Source of the DNA: Pseudomonas sp. PSB18
Lineage (GTDB): Bacteria > Pseudomonadota > Gammaproteobacteria > Pseudomonadales > Pseudomonadaceae
Direction: 5' to 3'
NCBI RefSeq assembly: GCF_014596565.1
Contig: NZ_NOIN01000003.1
Location: forward strand, 124,001-188,000
Length of the DNA stretch: 64,000 nucleotides
This document shows, one piece after another, positions 1 to 9,094 of the stretch; within the stretch, counting starts at the first letter, position 1, and every line of letters starts with the position of its first letter. The position numbers and the translations under genes were made by a program. The notes under the pieces are model-generated. The model worked only from the letters and a program-made list of their open reading frames with translations. It was not told where the DNA came from and ran no database searches.

Positions 1-932
1 GCCATCTATGGGTCTGGTCCCGGGGCGAAGAGCTGGTGACCGAGCGCTTCCCTGAATTGCACGCCCTGGCATCGGTGCTGCCCGACGGCACGGTGATCGA
101 CGGCGAAATCGTGGTCTGGAAAACCTCGCAACCGGTGACCGAGGAGACCTTCGATGCCGATGCACCGCTGCAACCGGCCGTACAACCGTTCGCCCTGCTG
201 CAACAGCGCATCGGCCGCAAGACCCTGAGCAAAAAAGTCCTCGAAGACGCGCCCGTGGTGGTGATGGCCTACGACCTCCTGGAATGGCAAGGAGAGGATT
301 GGCGCAGCCGTCCCCAGGCCGAGCGCCGTGAGCAATTGGAGGCGCTGATTGCAGACTCCCGAAGCCCGGTACTGCTGCCGTCGCCGATCGTCTCCGGCCA
401 GGACTGGCTCGACCTCGCCCGGCAGCGCGAAGCGTCCCGTAGCCTCGGCGTCGAAGGCATGATGCTCAAGGCACGCAACGCGCTGTACGGCGTCGGCCGG
501 ACCAAAGACATGGGCGTGTGGTGGAAATGGAAAATCGATCCGTTCAGCGTCGACGCCGTGCTGATCTACGCCCAGCGCGGTCATGGCCGACGCGCCAGCC
601 TGTACAGCGACTACACCTTCGCCGTATGGGACAACCCGCCGGGCAGCCGCGAGCGCAGCCTGGTGCCGTTCGCCAAGGCCTACTCGGGGCTGACCGATGA
701 AGAAATGCGCCAGGTCGACAGCATCGTGCGCAAGACTACCGTGGAGAAGTTCGGTCCGGTCAGCAGTGTCACGCCCACCCTGGTCTTCGAGTTGGGTTTC
801 GAAGGCATTGCCTTGTCCAAGCGCCACAAGAGCGGGATCGCGGTGCGCTTTCCGCGAATGCTGCGCTGGCGCCAGGACAAGACCGTTGACGAGGCCGATA
901 CCCTGGCAACGCTCCAGGATCTGCTGAAATAA
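1..932 (+). CDS. ATP-dependent DNA ligase, C-terminal part (gene starts upstream of window)
   Basis: The reading frame is open from base 3 (visible start HLWVWSRGEELVTERFPEL), so the 5' part, including the adenylated lysine, lies outside the window; 309 residues remain. Ligase motif III is seen as VIDGEIVVW, motif IV as EGMMLKAR and motif V as WWKWK, followed by an OB-fold domain ending in RFPRMLRWRQDK. It would seal nicks using ATP and is the type found in a Pseudomonas repair cluster with an Lhr-type helicase and the MPE/PdeM nuclease; both partners occur here at 5.6-8.8 kb. The cluster's exonuclease may lie upstream, unseen. An internal GTG at 36 is not a credible start because homology continues through it. 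Confidence 0.9.
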   Translation, partial: HLWVWSRGEELVTERFPELHALASVLPDGTVIDGEIVVWKTSQPVTEETFDADAPLQPAVQPFALLQQRIGRKTLSKKVLEDAPVVVMAYDLLEWQGEDWRSRPQAERREQLEALIADSRSPVLLPSPIVSGQDWLDLARQREASRSLGVEGMMLKARNALYGVGRTKDMGVWWKWKIDPFSVDAVLIYAQRGHGRRASLYSDYTFAVWDNPPGSRERSLVPFAKAYSGLTDEEMRQVDSIVRKTTVEKFGPVSSVTPTLVFELGFEGIALSKRHKSGIAVRFPRMLRWRQDKTVDEADTLATLQDLLK

Positions 933-954
933 CCTCTCTGGCTGCACTATCAAT

Positions 955-1078
955 TGTGGCGAGGGGATTTATCCCCGCTGGGCTGCGAAGCGGCCCCCCT
1001 CCAGACACAGGCTGGCACACCGAGTTGCTGGGGTTGGGGCCGCTACGCGCCCCAGCGGGGATAAATCCCCTCGCCACA
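955..1078. repeat. Inverted-repeat REP-type element
   Basis: The left arm (TGTGGCGAGGGGATTTATCC and on to about 983) is the near-perfect reverse complement of the right arm ending at 1078, with about 65 bases between. This family is common in intergenic regions of the P. fluorescens group. It lies just after the ligase stop codon and probably marks the 3' end of that transcript. With the sigma-54 promoter it accounts for most of the 375-base gap before the transporter operon. Confidence 0.8.
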
Positions 1079-1203
1079 GAACATGCTCCTGGCCGACCCT
1101 ACAGAGCACCATCCCGGTGCACCTTTTGTTGTACGATCTCCTTCGCGCACCAACGCGTTCCGCAACCTGCCGACGAAGCTTTTTAAAACGCCTGTTCGGC
1201 ACC

Positions 1204-1220
1204 TTGGTTCGGAAATTGCT
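1204..1220 (+). promoter_or_regulatory. Candidate sigma-54 promoter of the amino acid transporter operon
   Basis: TTGGTTCGGAAATTGCT fits the -24/-12 consensus YTGGCACGNNNNTTGCW, with GG and GC separated by exactly 10 bases. Only the CA of GGCAC deviates. Transcription would begin near 1231, leaving a leader of about 77 bases before the ATG at 1308. Sigma-54/NtrC control is common for nitrogen-source uptake genes, which suits this operon. No enhancer site was identified. Confidence 0.5.
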
Positions 1221-1307
1221 ATCTTTGTGCCGTCATACCGTTCTCACCTTCACCGGTAACAAAACTTCTGCGCCACAAGCGCCCATCATGGTTTTAGGGA
1301 CTCGATA

Positions 1308-2090
1308 ATGAAAAAAGCACTGCTGACCCTTTCTGCACTGGCATTGTGCATGGCCGCCGGCGCCGCCACGGCCAAGGAATACAAGGAACTGCGTTTTGGT
1401 GTCGACCCGTCCTATGCCCCATTTGAATCCAAGGCAGCCGATGGCAGCCTGGTAGGTTTCGATATCGACCTGGGCAATGCGATCTGCGAAGAACTGAAGG
1501 TCAAATGCAAGTGGGTCGAAAGCGATTTCGACGGCATGATCCCGGGCCTCAAGGCGAAGAAATTCGACGGCGTGATCTCGTCCATGACCGTGACCCCGGC
1601 CCGTGAGAAAGTCATCGACTTCTCCAGCGAGCTGTTCTCCGGCCCAACGGCTTATGTGTTCAAGAAAGGTTCGGGCCTGAGCGCAGACATCGCTTCGCTC
1701 AAAGGCAAGACCGTCGGCTATGAACAAGGCACAATCCAGGAAGCCTACGCCAAGGCCGTGCTGGACAAGGCCGGCGTCAAGACCCAGGCCTACGCCAACC
1801 AGGACCAGGTCTATGCCGACCTGACCTCCGGTCGCCTCGATGCGGCGATCCAGGACATGCTGCAAGCCGAGCTGGGCTTCATGAAGTCGCCGAAGGGCGC
1901 CGACTATGAAGTCAGCAAACCGGTGGACAGCGAACTGCTGCCGGCCAAGACGGCCATCGGTATCAACAAAGGTAACAAAGAGCTGAAGGCTCTTTTGGAT
2001 AAAGGTATCAAAGCGTTACACGACGACGGCAAATACGCCGAAATCCAGAAAAAACACTTTGGCGATCTGAATCTGTACAGCGGCAAATAA
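1308..2090 (+). CDS. Basic amino acid ABC transporter, periplasmic binding protein (HisJ/AotJ family)
   Basis: This 260-residue protein has a Sec signal peptide (MKKALLTLSALALCMAAGAATA) followed by a type II periplasmic binding fold (SBP_bac_3). Family segments include LRFGVDPSYAPFESKAADG near the N-terminus and VGFDIDLGNAICEEL. It would capture arginine, ornithine, lysine or histidine and deliver it to the permease pair encoded next. The start is supported by AGGGA upstream of the ATG. The permease, AotO-like and ATPase genes downstream match the P. aeruginosa aot operon layout, but several paralogous operons of this family exist in Pseudomonas, so the exact substrate and symbol are left open. 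Confidence 0.9.
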   Translation: MKKALLTLSALALCMAAGAATAKEYKELRFGVDPSYAPFESKAADGSLVGFDIDLGNAICEELKVKCKWVESDFDGMIPGLKAKKFDGVISSMTVTPAREKVIDFSSELFSGPTAYVFKKGSGLSADIASLKGKTVGYEQGTIQEAYAKAVLDKAGVKTQAYANQDQVYADLTSGRLDAAIQDMLQAELGFMKSPKGADYEVSKPVDSELLPAKTAIGINKGNKELKALLDKGIKALHDDGKYAEIQKKHFGDLNLYSGK

Positions 2091-2096
2091 TGCGTG

Positions 2097-2127
2097 GCGC
2101 CCATCCGATTACGGATGGGCGCTTTTT
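2097..2127 (+). terminator. Intra-operon hairpin terminator after the binding protein gene
   Basis: A perfect 11-bp stem (GCGCCCATCCG / CGGATGGGCGC) with an ATTA loop is followed by TTTTT. It lies between the binding-protein and first permease genes and probably lets only some transcripts continue, giving an excess of binding protein over membrane components. Confidence 0.85.
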
Positions 2128-2147
2128 GACTGCCAAAGGCCTCTTCC

Positions 2148-2876
2148 ATGCTCGAACAACTCCTACAAAATCTGGGGCTCTCCGCCTTCAGCCTGCAGGG
2201 CTTTGGCCCGCTGCTGATGCAAGGCACCTGGATGACCATCAAATTGGCGGCCCTGTCGCTATTATTGAGCATCTTGCTCGGCCTGCTGGGCGCCAGCGCC
2301 AAGCTGTCCCCGGTCAAACTGCTGCGAATCCCGGCCCAGCTCTACACCACGCTGATTCGCGGCGTGCCGGACCTGGTGCTGATGCTGCTGATTTTCTACA
2401 GCCTGCAAACCTGGCTGACCTCTTTTACCGACTTCATGGAATGGGAATACATCGAGATCGACCCATTCGGCGCCGGGGTGATTACCCTGGGCTTCATCTA
2501 TGGCGCGTACTTCACCGAGACCTTTCGCGGCGCGATCCTTGCGGTGCCAAGGGGCCAGGTCGAAGCCGCCACCGCGTATGGCCTCAAGCGTGGCCAGCGT
2601 TTCCGCTTCGTGGTGTTTCCGCAAATGATGCGCTTTGCCCTGCCGGGTATCGGCAATAACTGGATGGTGATGCTCAAGGCCACCGCGCTGGTGTCGATCA
2701 TCGGCCTGGCCGATCTGGTCAAGGCGGCCCAGGATGCGGGCAAGAGCACCTATCAATTGTTTTACTTCCTGGTACTGGCCGCGCTGATCTACCTGCTGAT
2801 TACCAGCGCCTCCAACTTCATTCTGCGCAGGCTTGAACGCCGCTACGCCGCCGGAGCACGGGAGGCGGTGCGATGA
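2148..2876 (+). CDS. Basic amino acid ABC transporter permease (HisQ/AotQ family)
   Basis: This 242-residue inner-membrane protein has several hydrophobic segments and the EAA loop expected of BPD_transp_1 permeases (EAATAYGLKRGQRFRFVVFP), which contacts the ATPase. The N-terminal part LLMQGTWMTIKLAALSLLL is typical of HisQ/GlnP permeases. It pairs with the next gene to form the channel for basic amino acids. Its stop codon overlaps the start of the second permease by four bases (ATGA), indicating translational coupling. It follows the intra-operon terminator, so lower expression than the binding protein is expected. Confidence 0.92.
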   Translation: MLEQLLQNLGLSAFSLQGFGPLLMQGTWMTIKLAALSLLLSILLGLLGASAKLSPVKLLRIPAQLYTTLIRGVPDLVLMLLIFYSLQTWLTSFTDFMEWEYIEIDPFGAGVITLGFIYGAYFTETFRGAILAVPRGQVEAATAYGLKRGQRFRFVVFPQMMRFALPGIGNNWMVMLKATALVSIIGLADLVKAAQDAGKSTYQLFYFLVLAALIYLLITSASNFILRRLERRYAAGAREAVR

Positions 2877-3583
2877 TCGAGCTTCTACAAGAATACTGGC
2901 GGCCGTTCCTCTACAGCGACGGCGTCAACGTCACTGGCCTGGCGATGACCCTGTGGCTGCTCAGCGCTTCTCTGCTGATCGGCTTCCTGGTCTCGATCCC
3001 GCTGTCCATCGCCCGGGTTTCGCCCAAGCGCTCCGTGCGCTGGCCGGTGCAGTTCTACACGTACCTGTTCCGCGGCACACCGCTCTATATCCAGCTGCTG
3101 ATTTGCTACACCGGTATCTACAGCATCGCGGCGGTGCGCGCCCAACCCCTGCTCGACAGTTTCTTTCGCGATGCGATGAACTGCACGATCCTGGCCTTCG
3201 CCCTGAACACCTGCGCCTACACCACGGAGATCTTTGCCGGGGCGATCCGCAGCATGAACCACGGCGAAGTCGAAGCGGCCAAAGCCTACGGCCTGACCGG
3301 CTGGAAGCTGTATGCCTATGTGATCATGCCTTCGGCACTGCGGCGTTCGCTGCCTTACTACAGCAACGAAGTGATCCTGATGCTGCACTCGACGACCGTG
3401 GCGTTCACCGCTACCGTTCCAGACGTGCTGAAAGTGGCCCGGGATGCCAACTCGGCTACCTTCCTGACCTTCCAGTCGTTCGGGATCGCCGCGTTGATCT
3501 ACCTGACCGTCACCTTCGCACTGGTAGGCCTCTTCCGCCTCGCCGAGCGCCGCTGGCTGGCCTTTCTCGGGCCGACTCATTAG
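2873..3583 (+). CDS. Basic amino acid ABC transporter permease (HisM/AotM family)
   Basis: This 236-residue polytopic inner-membrane protein is the second permease of the transporter. It carries the EAA loop VEAAKAYGLTGWKLYAYVIM and the HisM-like stretch FRGTPLYIQLLICYTGIYS. It starts inside the stop codon of the preceding permease (ATGA overlap), so the two should be made in equal amounts as a heterodimer. The zinc hydrolase gene starts 18 bases downstream in the same operon. Confidence 0.92.
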   Translation: MIELLQEYWRPFLYSDGVNVTGLAMTLWLLSASLLIGFLVSIPLSIARVSPKRSVRWPVQFYTYLFRGTPLYIQLLICYTGIYSIAAVRAQPLLDSFFRDAMNCTILAFALNTCAYTTEIFAGAIRSMNHGEVEAAKAYGLTGWKLYAYVIMPSALRRSLPYYSNEVILMLHSTTVAFTATVPDVLKVARDANSATFLTFQSFGIAALIYLTVTFALVGLFRLAERRWLAFLGPTH

Positions 3584-3601
3584 TCCAGGACACACAAGCA
3601 A

Positions 3602-4720
3602 ATGCGCCACCAGATCCATGACTTGCTGGCCCCGCTGCCGGGGACCGCACGCAAGATCCACAGTTTTCACTTCGGCCCGGAAAAAGCCGTCGGAAAAATC
3701 TATATCCAGTCGTCCCTGCATGCCGATGAACTACCCGGCATGCTGGTGGCCTGGCATCTCAAGCAACGCCTGGCGGAGCTTGAAGCATCCGGCCACCTGC
3801 GACACGAAATCGTCCTGGTGCCCGTGGCCAACCCCATCGGCCTCGAACAAGTGTTGATGGACGTGCCACTGGGTCGCTACGAATTGGAAAGCGGGCAAAA
3901 CTTCAACCGTCGCTTTCTCGACCTGAGCGAGGAAGTCGGCAACGAGATCGAAGACCTGCTCACCCAGGATCCGCAGCACAACGTGATGCTGATCCGCACC
4001 AGCCTGCGCGATGCCCTTGCCCGGCAGGCCGCTTCCACGCAACTGCAGTCCCAGCGCCTGGTCCTGCAACGGCTGGCCTGCGACGCCGACATGGTGCTGG
4101 ACCTGCATTGCGATTTCGAAGCCGTGGCGCACCTCTACACCACGCCGGAAGCCTGGCCCCAGGTCGAGCCGCTGGCCCGCTACATCGGCGCCGAGGCCAG
4201 CCTGTTGGCCACCGACTCGGGTGGCCAGTCGTTCGATGAATGCTTCACCCTGCTCTGGTGGCAACTCAAGGAGCGTTTCGGCGAACGCTTCGAGATTCCC
4301 CTGGGCAGCTTTTCGGTCACCGTCGAATTGCGCGGCCAGGGCGACGTCAACCATGGGTTGGCGAGTCTCGACTGTCAGGCCCTGATCGAATACCTGATCC
4401 ATTACGGCGCCATCGATGGCGAACCGGTGCCCCTGCCGGAGCTGCCTTATCCAGCCACACCGCTGGCCGGCGTCGAGCCGGTGGCGACCCCGGTGGGTGG
4501 GCTGCTGGTCTACAGTGCCCTGCCGGGCGAGTACCTGGAGGCCGGTCAATTGGTGGCGGAAATCATCGACCCGGTCAACGACACCGTTACCCCCGTTCAC
4601 TGCTGCAATGCCGGGCTGATGTATGCCCGCTCGCTGCGCCGCATGGCCACCGCCGGGATGGTCATCGCCCACGTCGCCGGCGCCGAAGCCTATCGCAGCG
4701 GCTACCTACTTTCGCCTTGA
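3602..4720 (+). CDS. M14-like zinc hydrolase of the AspA/AstE family inside the transporter operon (AotO-like)
   Basis: This 372-residue protein has the AspA/AstE metallohydrolase signature: H40 and E43 in [11 protein letters not shown]169 in [10 protein letters not shown], the NFNRR substrate segment (100-104) and a likely catalytic Glu242 in TVELRG. No signal peptide is seen, so it is probably cytoplasmic. Relatives cleave N-acyl amino acids or small peptides. In P. aeruginosa a gene called aotO lies at the same place between the second permease and the ATPase of the arginine/ornithine transporter, and its function is unknown to me. Position suggests processing of an imported acylated or peptide-linked basic amino acid; this is inference. 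Confidence 0.75.
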   Translation: MRHQIHDLLAPLPGTARKIHSFHFGPEKAVGKIYIQSSLHADELPGMLVAWHLKQRLAELEASGHLRHEIVLVPVANPIGLEQVLMDVPLGRYELESGQNFNRRFLDLSEEVGNEIEDLLTQDPQHNVMLIRTSLRDALARQAASTQLQSQRLVLQRLACDADMVLDLHCDFEAVAHLYTTPEAWPQVEPLARYIGAEASLLATDSGGQSFDECFTLLWWQLKERFGERFEIPLGSFSVTVELRGQGDVNHGLASLDCQALIEYLIHYGAIDGEPVPLPELPYPATPLAGVEPVATPVGGLLVYSALPGEYLEAGQLVAEIIDPVNDTVTPVHCCNAGLMYARSLRRMATAGMVIAHVAGAEAYRSGYLLSP

Positions 4721-4733
4721 GGATGCCTGTTCC

Positions 4734-5498
4734 ATGTACAAACTGACCATCGAAGGCCTGCATAAAAGCTACGGCGAACATGAGGTGCTCAAGGGCGTTT
4801 CGCTCAAGGCCAAGACGGGCGATGTCATCAGCCTGATCGGCGCCAGCGGCTCGGGCAAGAGTACCTTCCTGCGCTGCATCAATTTCCTGGAACAACCCAA
4901 CGACGGTGCCATGAGCCTGGACGGCCAGTCGGTCCAGATGATCAAGGACCGCCACGGCATGCACGTGGCCGACGCCGATGAACTGCAACGCATCCGCACG
5001 CGCCTGGCCATGGTGTTCCAGCACTTCAACCTGTGGAGCCACATGACCGTGCTGGAAAACATCACCATGGCGCCACGCCGGGTGCTGGGCATCAGCAAGC
5101 AGGAAGCCGATGAACGCGCCCGTCGCTACCTCGACAAGGTCGGCCTGGCGCCGCGCGTGGCCGAGCAGTACCCGGCGTTCCTGTCCGGCGGCCAGCAGCA
5201 ACGCGTGGCCATCGCCCGTGCCCTGGCGATGGAACCGGAGGTGATGCTGTTCGACGAACCGACTTCGGCCCTTGACCCGGAACTGGTAGGGGAAGTCTTG
5301 AAGGTCATCCAGGGGCTGGCCGAAGAAGGCCGGACCATGATCATGGTGACCCACGAAATGAGCTTCGCCCGCAAAGTCTCGAACCAGGTGCTCTTTCTGC
5401 ACCAGGGTCGGGTGGAAGAAGAAGGCGCGCCGGAAGACGTGCTGGGCAACCCGAAGAGCGAGCGGCTGAAGCAGTTTCTCAGTGGCAATCTGAAATAG
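4734..5498 (+). CDS. Basic amino acid ABC transporter ATP-binding protein (HisP/AotP family)
   Basis: This 254-residue ATPase powers the transporter. Walker A is GASGSGKST (36-44), the Q-loop is at Q96, the signature LSGGQQQR spans 150-157, Walker B ends VMLFDE (170-175), and the H-loop histidine is H207 (VTHEM). The long insert around residues 65-90 is characteristic of the HisP/AotP branch. The frame is open further upstream, but the ATG at 4734 gives the usual family length and follows the hydrolase stop by 13 bases. In P. aeruginosa the operon ends with argR; here no argR follows, and a repair helicase gene comes next. Confidence 0.92.
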   Translation: MYKLTIEGLHKSYGEHEVLKGVSLKAKTGDVISLIGASGSGKSTFLRCINFLEQPNDGAMSLDGQSVQMIKDRHGMHVADADELQRIRTRLAMVFQHFNLWSHMTVLENITMAPRRVLGISKQEADERARRYLDKVGLAPRVAEQYPAFLSGGQQQRVAIARALAMEPEVMLFDEPTSALDPELVGEVLKVIQGLAEEGRTMIMVTHEMSFARKVSNQVLFLHQGRVEEEGAPEDVLGNPKSERLKQFLSGNLK

Positions 5499-5522
5499 AA
5501 CCCTATACCGGAACAGGGTTCT
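5497..5522 (+). terminator. Possible hairpin at the end of the transporter operon
   Basis: AGAACCCT and AGGGTTCT form an 8-bp stem overlapping the end of the ATPase gene, with a 10-base loop. No T-tract follows, so it may be a weak or rho-assisted terminator, or an mRNA-stabilising end. Confidence 0.35.
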
Positions 5523-5617
5523 GCAGGGCTATCTGCGGCAACTCTATTCGCCTATTTAAACCTTTCCCCTGCCGCCGTGGTCACTGAAAGAGGACTTCCA
5601 GGGCGCACGCGGCAGGC

Positions 5618-8104
5618 ATGGCGACATCCAGCAACTTCGCAAACCAATGGTTCAGCGCCCGCGGCTGGAAGCCGTTCGCCTTTCAGAAACAGGTATGGGC
5701 CGCGGTCAAGCGTGGGGAGTCCGGGTTGCTGCACGCCAACACCGGAGCCGGCAAGACCTACGCGGTGTGGTTTGCCGCCCTCAACCGTTTCGCCCGCACC
5801 GCCCCGCCCCCGGATAAACCGCGCAAACGCAAACCTGCGGCCGAACCGCTGACCGTCCTGTGGATCACGCCGATGCGTGCGCTGGCCGCCGACACGGGCA
5901 AAGCCCTCGAAACACCGTTGGCGGAACTGCAGATTCCCTGGAGTGTTGGCCTGCGCACCGGCGATACCAGCGCCAACGAACGGGTCCGCCAGGGCCGGCG
6001 CTTACCCACGGCACTGATCACCACCCCCGAAAGCCTGACCCTGATGCTCGCCCGGGCCGATGCGCAAACGGCGACGGCGACACTGCGGATGGTCGTGGTG
6101 GACGAATGGCATGAACTGCTGGGCAACAAGCGAGGCGTGCAATTGCAGCTGGCGTTGGCGCGGCTGCGGCACTGGCATCCCGAGCTCATCGTCTGGGGCG
6201 TGTCCGCCACCTTGGGTAACCAGGCCCATGCCGAGCAGGTGCTGATCCCCCAGGGCAACGGGATCAGCGTCCAAGGGGCCAATGACAAAACGTTGCGGGT
6301 CGATACCCTGCTGCCCCCCGCCCTCGAACGTTTTCCGTGGGCCGGGCATATCGGCCTGAAAATGCTGCCCCAGGTCATCGCGCAAATCGACGCCAGCAGC
6401 AGTTGCCTGGTCTTTACCAACACCCGGGCGCAATCCGAAATCTGGTATCAGGCACTCCTTGAGGCTCGCCCGGACTGGGCCGGGCTGATCGCGCTGCATC
6501 ACAGCTCGCTGTCCCGCGATACCCGGGATTGGGTCGAACGCGCGCTCAAGGACGGTCAACTCAAGGCGGTGGTGTGCACGTCCAGCCTGGACCTGGGCGT
6601 GGACTTTCTGCCCGTCGAGCGGGTGTTGCAGATCGGCTCGGCCAAGGGCGTGGCGCGATTGATGCAACGCGCCGGGCGCTCCGGTCACGCGCCGGGGCGA
6701 ACCTCGCGGATCACCCTGGTGCCGACCCACAGCCTGGAACTGATCGAGGCCGCCGCTGCCCAGGATGCCGTGGCCCAGCGGCGCATCGAACCTCGCGAAT
6801 CGCCTCACAAGCCTCTGGATGTGCTGGTGCAACATTTGGTCAGCATGGCCTTGGGTGGCGGCTTCGTACCCGCTGAGCTGTACCGGGAAGTGCGCGGCGC
6901 CTGGGCCTACCGTGACCTGAACGAAGCGGAGTGGGCTTGGGCCCTGGCCTTTGTGCGCCATGGTGGCCTGTCGTTGACCGCCTACCCCGATTACCGTCGG
7001 GTCGAGCCGGACGAGCACGGCATCTGGCGAGTCCCTGATGCACGCCTGGCCCGGCGTCACCGCATGAGCATCGGCACCATCGTCAGCGATGCCAGCCTGC
7101 AGTTGAAATTCTGGAGCAAGGGCGGTGGCGGCAAGACCCTGGGCAGCGTGGAGGAAGGCTTCATTGCCCGCCTGCGGCCGGGGGATGGCTTCCTGTTCGC
7201 CGGACGCTTGCTGGAGCTGGTCCGGGTCGAAGACATGACCGCCTACGTGCGCCGCAGCCAGGCGAAAAAAGCCGCCGTGCCGCGCTGGAACGGCGGGCGG
7301 ATGCCGCTTTCCAACGAGCTGGCCGCCGCCGTCGTGGCACGCCTGAGCGAAGCCGCCAATGGCCGCTTCGAGGGCCCGGAGATGCAAGCCGTGCAGCCCT
7401 TGTTGCTGACCCAGCAGCGCTGGTCCGGCCTGCCCACGCAAACGTCATTGCTGGCCGAAGCCTTGAAATCCCGGGAAGGCTGGCACCTGTTCCTGTACCC
7501 GTTTGCCGGACGCCAGGTGCACCTGGGGTTGGCGAGCCTGTTGGCTTGGCGCGTCAGCCAGCGAGAACCGGTGACCTTTTCCATTGCGGTCAACGACTAC
7601 GGTCTGGAGTTGCTCAGCGCCACGGCGCTGGATTGGTCGCACTACCTGAACCCCGCGCTCTTGAGCACCGACAACCTGCTGGCCGACGTACTCGCCAGCC
7701 TGAACGCCGGCGAGTTGGCCCTTCGACGCTTTCGCGAAATCGCCCGGATCGCCGGCCTGGTCTTCGCCGGCTACCCCGGCGCACCGAAAAGCACCCGGCA
7801 GGTCCAGGCCTCCAGCGGGTTGTTCTTTCAAGTGTTCAAGCAATACGACGCCGACAACCTCTTGCTGGCCCAGGCCGGGGAAGAAGTCTTGCGTGAAGAA
7901 CTGGATATACGTCGCCTGGAGCAGACCTTGGAACGCCTCAATACCTTGAAGCTGGACCTGCACATCATCAAGCGCCCCACTCCGCTGGGCTTCCCGTTGC
8001 TGGTGGAGCGGTTCAGGGAAAGCATGAGCTCGGAAAAACTTGCCGATCGTATCCGGCGGATGGTCAGCGAGCTGGAAAAAACCGCCGATCGGGGTGACGC
8101 CTGA
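5618..8104 (+). CDS. Lhr-type (Lhr-Core) DEXH-box helicase of the ligase-associated repair cluster
   Basis: This 828-residue SF2 helicase has motif [10 protein letters not shown] (39-47, Lys46), motif II DEWH (162-165) and motif [10 protein letters not shown] ending near 357. A winged-helix and large C-terminal region typical of Lhr-Core helicases follows. Such proteins translocate 3'-to-5' on single-stranded DNA and unwind RNA:DNA hybrids. It overlaps the MPE/PdeM nuclease gene by one base (TGATG), so the two are translationally coupled. The ATP-dependent ligase of the same cluster lies 4.7 kb upstream, separated from it by the amino acid transporter operon. The ATG at 5618 gives the family length. 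Confidence 0.92.
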   Translation: MATSSNFANQWFSARGWKPFAFQKQVWAAVKRGESGLLHANTGAGKTYAVWFAALNRFARTAPPPDKPRKRKPAAEPLTVLWITPMRALAADTGKALETPLAELQIPWSVGLRTGDTSANERVRQGRRLPTALITTPESLTLMLARADAQTATATLRMVVVDEWHELLGNKRGVQLQLALARLRHWHPELIVWGVSATLGNQAHAEQVLIPQGNGISVQGANDKTLRVDTLLPPALERFPWAGHIGLKMLPQVIAQIDASSSCLVFTNTRAQSEIWYQALLEARPDWAGLIALHHSSLSRDTRDWVERALKDGQLKAVVCTSSLDLGVDFLPVERVLQIGSAKGVARLMQRAGRSGHAPGRTSRITLVPTHSLELIEAAAAQDAVAQRRIEPRESPHKPLDVLVQHLVSMALGGGFVPAELYREVRGAWAYRDLNEAEWAWALAFVRHGGLSLTAYPDYRRVEPDEHGIWRVPDARLARRHRMSIGTIVSDASLQLKFWSKGGGGKTLGSVEEGFIARLRPGDGFLFAGRLLELVRVEDMTAYVRRSQAKKAAVPRWNGGRMPLSNELAAAVVARLSEAANGRFEGPEMQAVQPLLLTQQRWSGLPTQTSLLAEALKSREGWHLFLYPFAGRQVHLGLASLLAWRVSQREPVTFSIAVNDYGLELLSATALDWSHYLNPALLSTDNLLADVLASLNAGELALRRFREIARIAGLVFAGYPGAPKSTRQVQASSGLFFQVFKQYDADNLLLAQAGEEVLREELDIRRLEQTLERLNTLKLDLHIIKRPTPLGFPLLVERFRESMSSEKLADRIRRMVSELEKTADRGDA

Positions 8105-8760
8105 TGCCCGCGCCTTATCCTGTCAATCTGGCCGGTGAAGAGCTCTGGTTGCTGCCGGAAAAAGCCCTCTACTGGCCCGCCCAGGAGACCCTGATGGTGG
8201 CAGATGTGCATTTCGGCAAGGCCGCCGCCTATCGCAGCCTCGGCCAACCGGTCCCCCACGGCACCACCGCCAGCAACATCACGATCCTGGACGGATTACT
8301 GGCGCACCTGCCATGTCGACAGCTGATCTTCCTCGGGGATTTTCTCCACGGCCCTGGCTCCCACGCGCCAGGCACCTTGAAGGCCCTTTCCGAATGGCGT
8401 GACAGGCATCCGCACCTGGCCATGACGCTGATTCGCGGCAACCACGACAAACACGCCGGCGACCCACCACCCTCGCTGAACATTCGCGTCGTACCAGAAC
8501 CTCTGCTGCTCGGGCCCTTCGCGGTACAACACGAGCCTGACCCGCACCCGAGCCGCCATGTGCTGGCCGGTCATGTACACCCGGTGTATCACCTGAGCGG
8601 AAAGGGCCGGCAGCGCCTGCGCCTGGCGTGCTTCCGGCTGGGCAGCGACCTAAGCCTGCTACCGGCCTTCGGCGCCTTCACCGGCGGCTATCGGGTCGAG
8701 CAGGACAACGACTGCAGGATTTTTGTCATTGGCGATAACGAAATATGGCCCGTTAGCTGA
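8104..8760 (+). CDS. pdeM: MPE/PdeM metallophosphoesterase, ligase-associated DNA endonuclease
   Basis: This 218-residue binuclear metallophosphoesterase has motif I DVHFGK (D34, H36), motif II GDFLHG (D79), motif III GNHD (N113, H114), H143 and the terminal GHVH (H157, H159), so the metal-binding set appears complete. The Pseudomonas putida homologue is a manganese-dependent single-strand DNA endonuclease encoded with an Lhr helicase, an exonuclease and an ATP-dependent ligase. It overlaps the helicase stop by one base, and its own stop lies inside a 16-bp hairpin. Confidence 0.9.
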   Translation: MPAPYPVNLAGEELWLLPEKALYWPAQETLMVADVHFGKAAAYRSLGQPVPHGTTASNITILDGLLAHLPCRQLIFLGDFLHGPGSHAPGTLKALSEWRDRHPHLAMTLIRGNHDKHAGDPPPSLNIRVVPEPLLLGPFAVQHEPDPHPSRHVLAGHVHPVYHLSGKGRQRLRLACFRLGSDLSLLPAFGAFTGGYRVEQDNDCRIFVIGDNEIWPVS

Positions 8761-8781
8761 AGATCGCTAACGGGCCATATT
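8742..8781. terminator. Hairpin between convergent genes
   Basis: A perfect 16-bp stem (AATATGGCCCGTTAGC / GCTAACGGGCCATATT) with an 8-base loop overlaps the pdeM stop codon and ends five bases before the stop of the opposing small gene. Being symmetric it could serve both strands, although neither side has a T-run longer than two. Confidence 0.6.
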
Positions 8782-8785
8782 CTGA

Positions 8786-8992
8786 TCAGGCAACGGGCGC
8801 AGGAGGCGGCTCGTCCGGCAGGGTCGGTTCGCCCGGCTCGGTGGGTTGTTCATTGGGGGTGTCGGGATCGGGCTGACCAGGAATACCGCCTGCCGCTTCG
8901 GCAGGGTGGGCCAGCAGGGACCAGGCCATGACGCCGATCTGATTGGGCTCAAGCCTTGCCAGTTCGGCACTGATTCGCGGATCGATCTTCAT
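8786..8992 (-). CDS. Small proline-rich hypothetical protein
   Basis: This is a 68-residue protein starting MKIDPRISAELARLEP, with a C-terminal tail rich in Pro, Glu and Asp (from about residue 39). I do not recognise a domain. The ATG at 8992 is preferred over an upstream in-frame start because CAGGAG lies eight bases before it. It is downstream of dcd on the same strand but separated from it by a terminator. No signal peptide or membrane segment is visible. Confidence 0.6.
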   Translation of the reverse strand: MKIDPRISAELARLEPNQIGVMAWSLLAHPAEAAGGIPGQPDPDTPNEQPTEPGEPTLPDEPPPAPVA

Positions 8993-9029
8993 AGAGCAAC
9001 TCCTGAGCGAAGGCCCGCTGCGCTGACGC

Positions 9030-9068
9030 AAAAAAACGGGCAGTACACGCAATAGAGTGTCTGCCCGC
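9030..9068 (-). terminator. Rho-independent terminator of dcd
   Basis: On the minus strand GCGGGCAGACAC pairs with GTGTACTGCCCG, leaving a one-base bulge, and is followed by seven T residues. It lies just after the dcd stop codon. Confidence 0.8.
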
Positions 9069-9094
9069 TCAGGAATTCCCACTGTTCGTCAGAA

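Noticed and set aside
4623..4733. 37-codon N-terminal extension of the transporter ATPase
   Set aside because: It overlaps the end of the hydrolase gene in another frame, lacks family homology, and the ATG at 4734 gives the normal HisP length.
5497..5522. Strong terminator isolating the transporter operon from the helicase
   Set aside because: The hairpin has no T-run, so insulation of the helicase from upstream transcription cannot be claimed.
4720..5618. argR regulator expected after the transporter ATPase as in P. aeruginosa
   Set aside because: No AraC-type gene is present; the next gene is the Lhr-type helicase. The operon is therefore not the full aot-argR locus.
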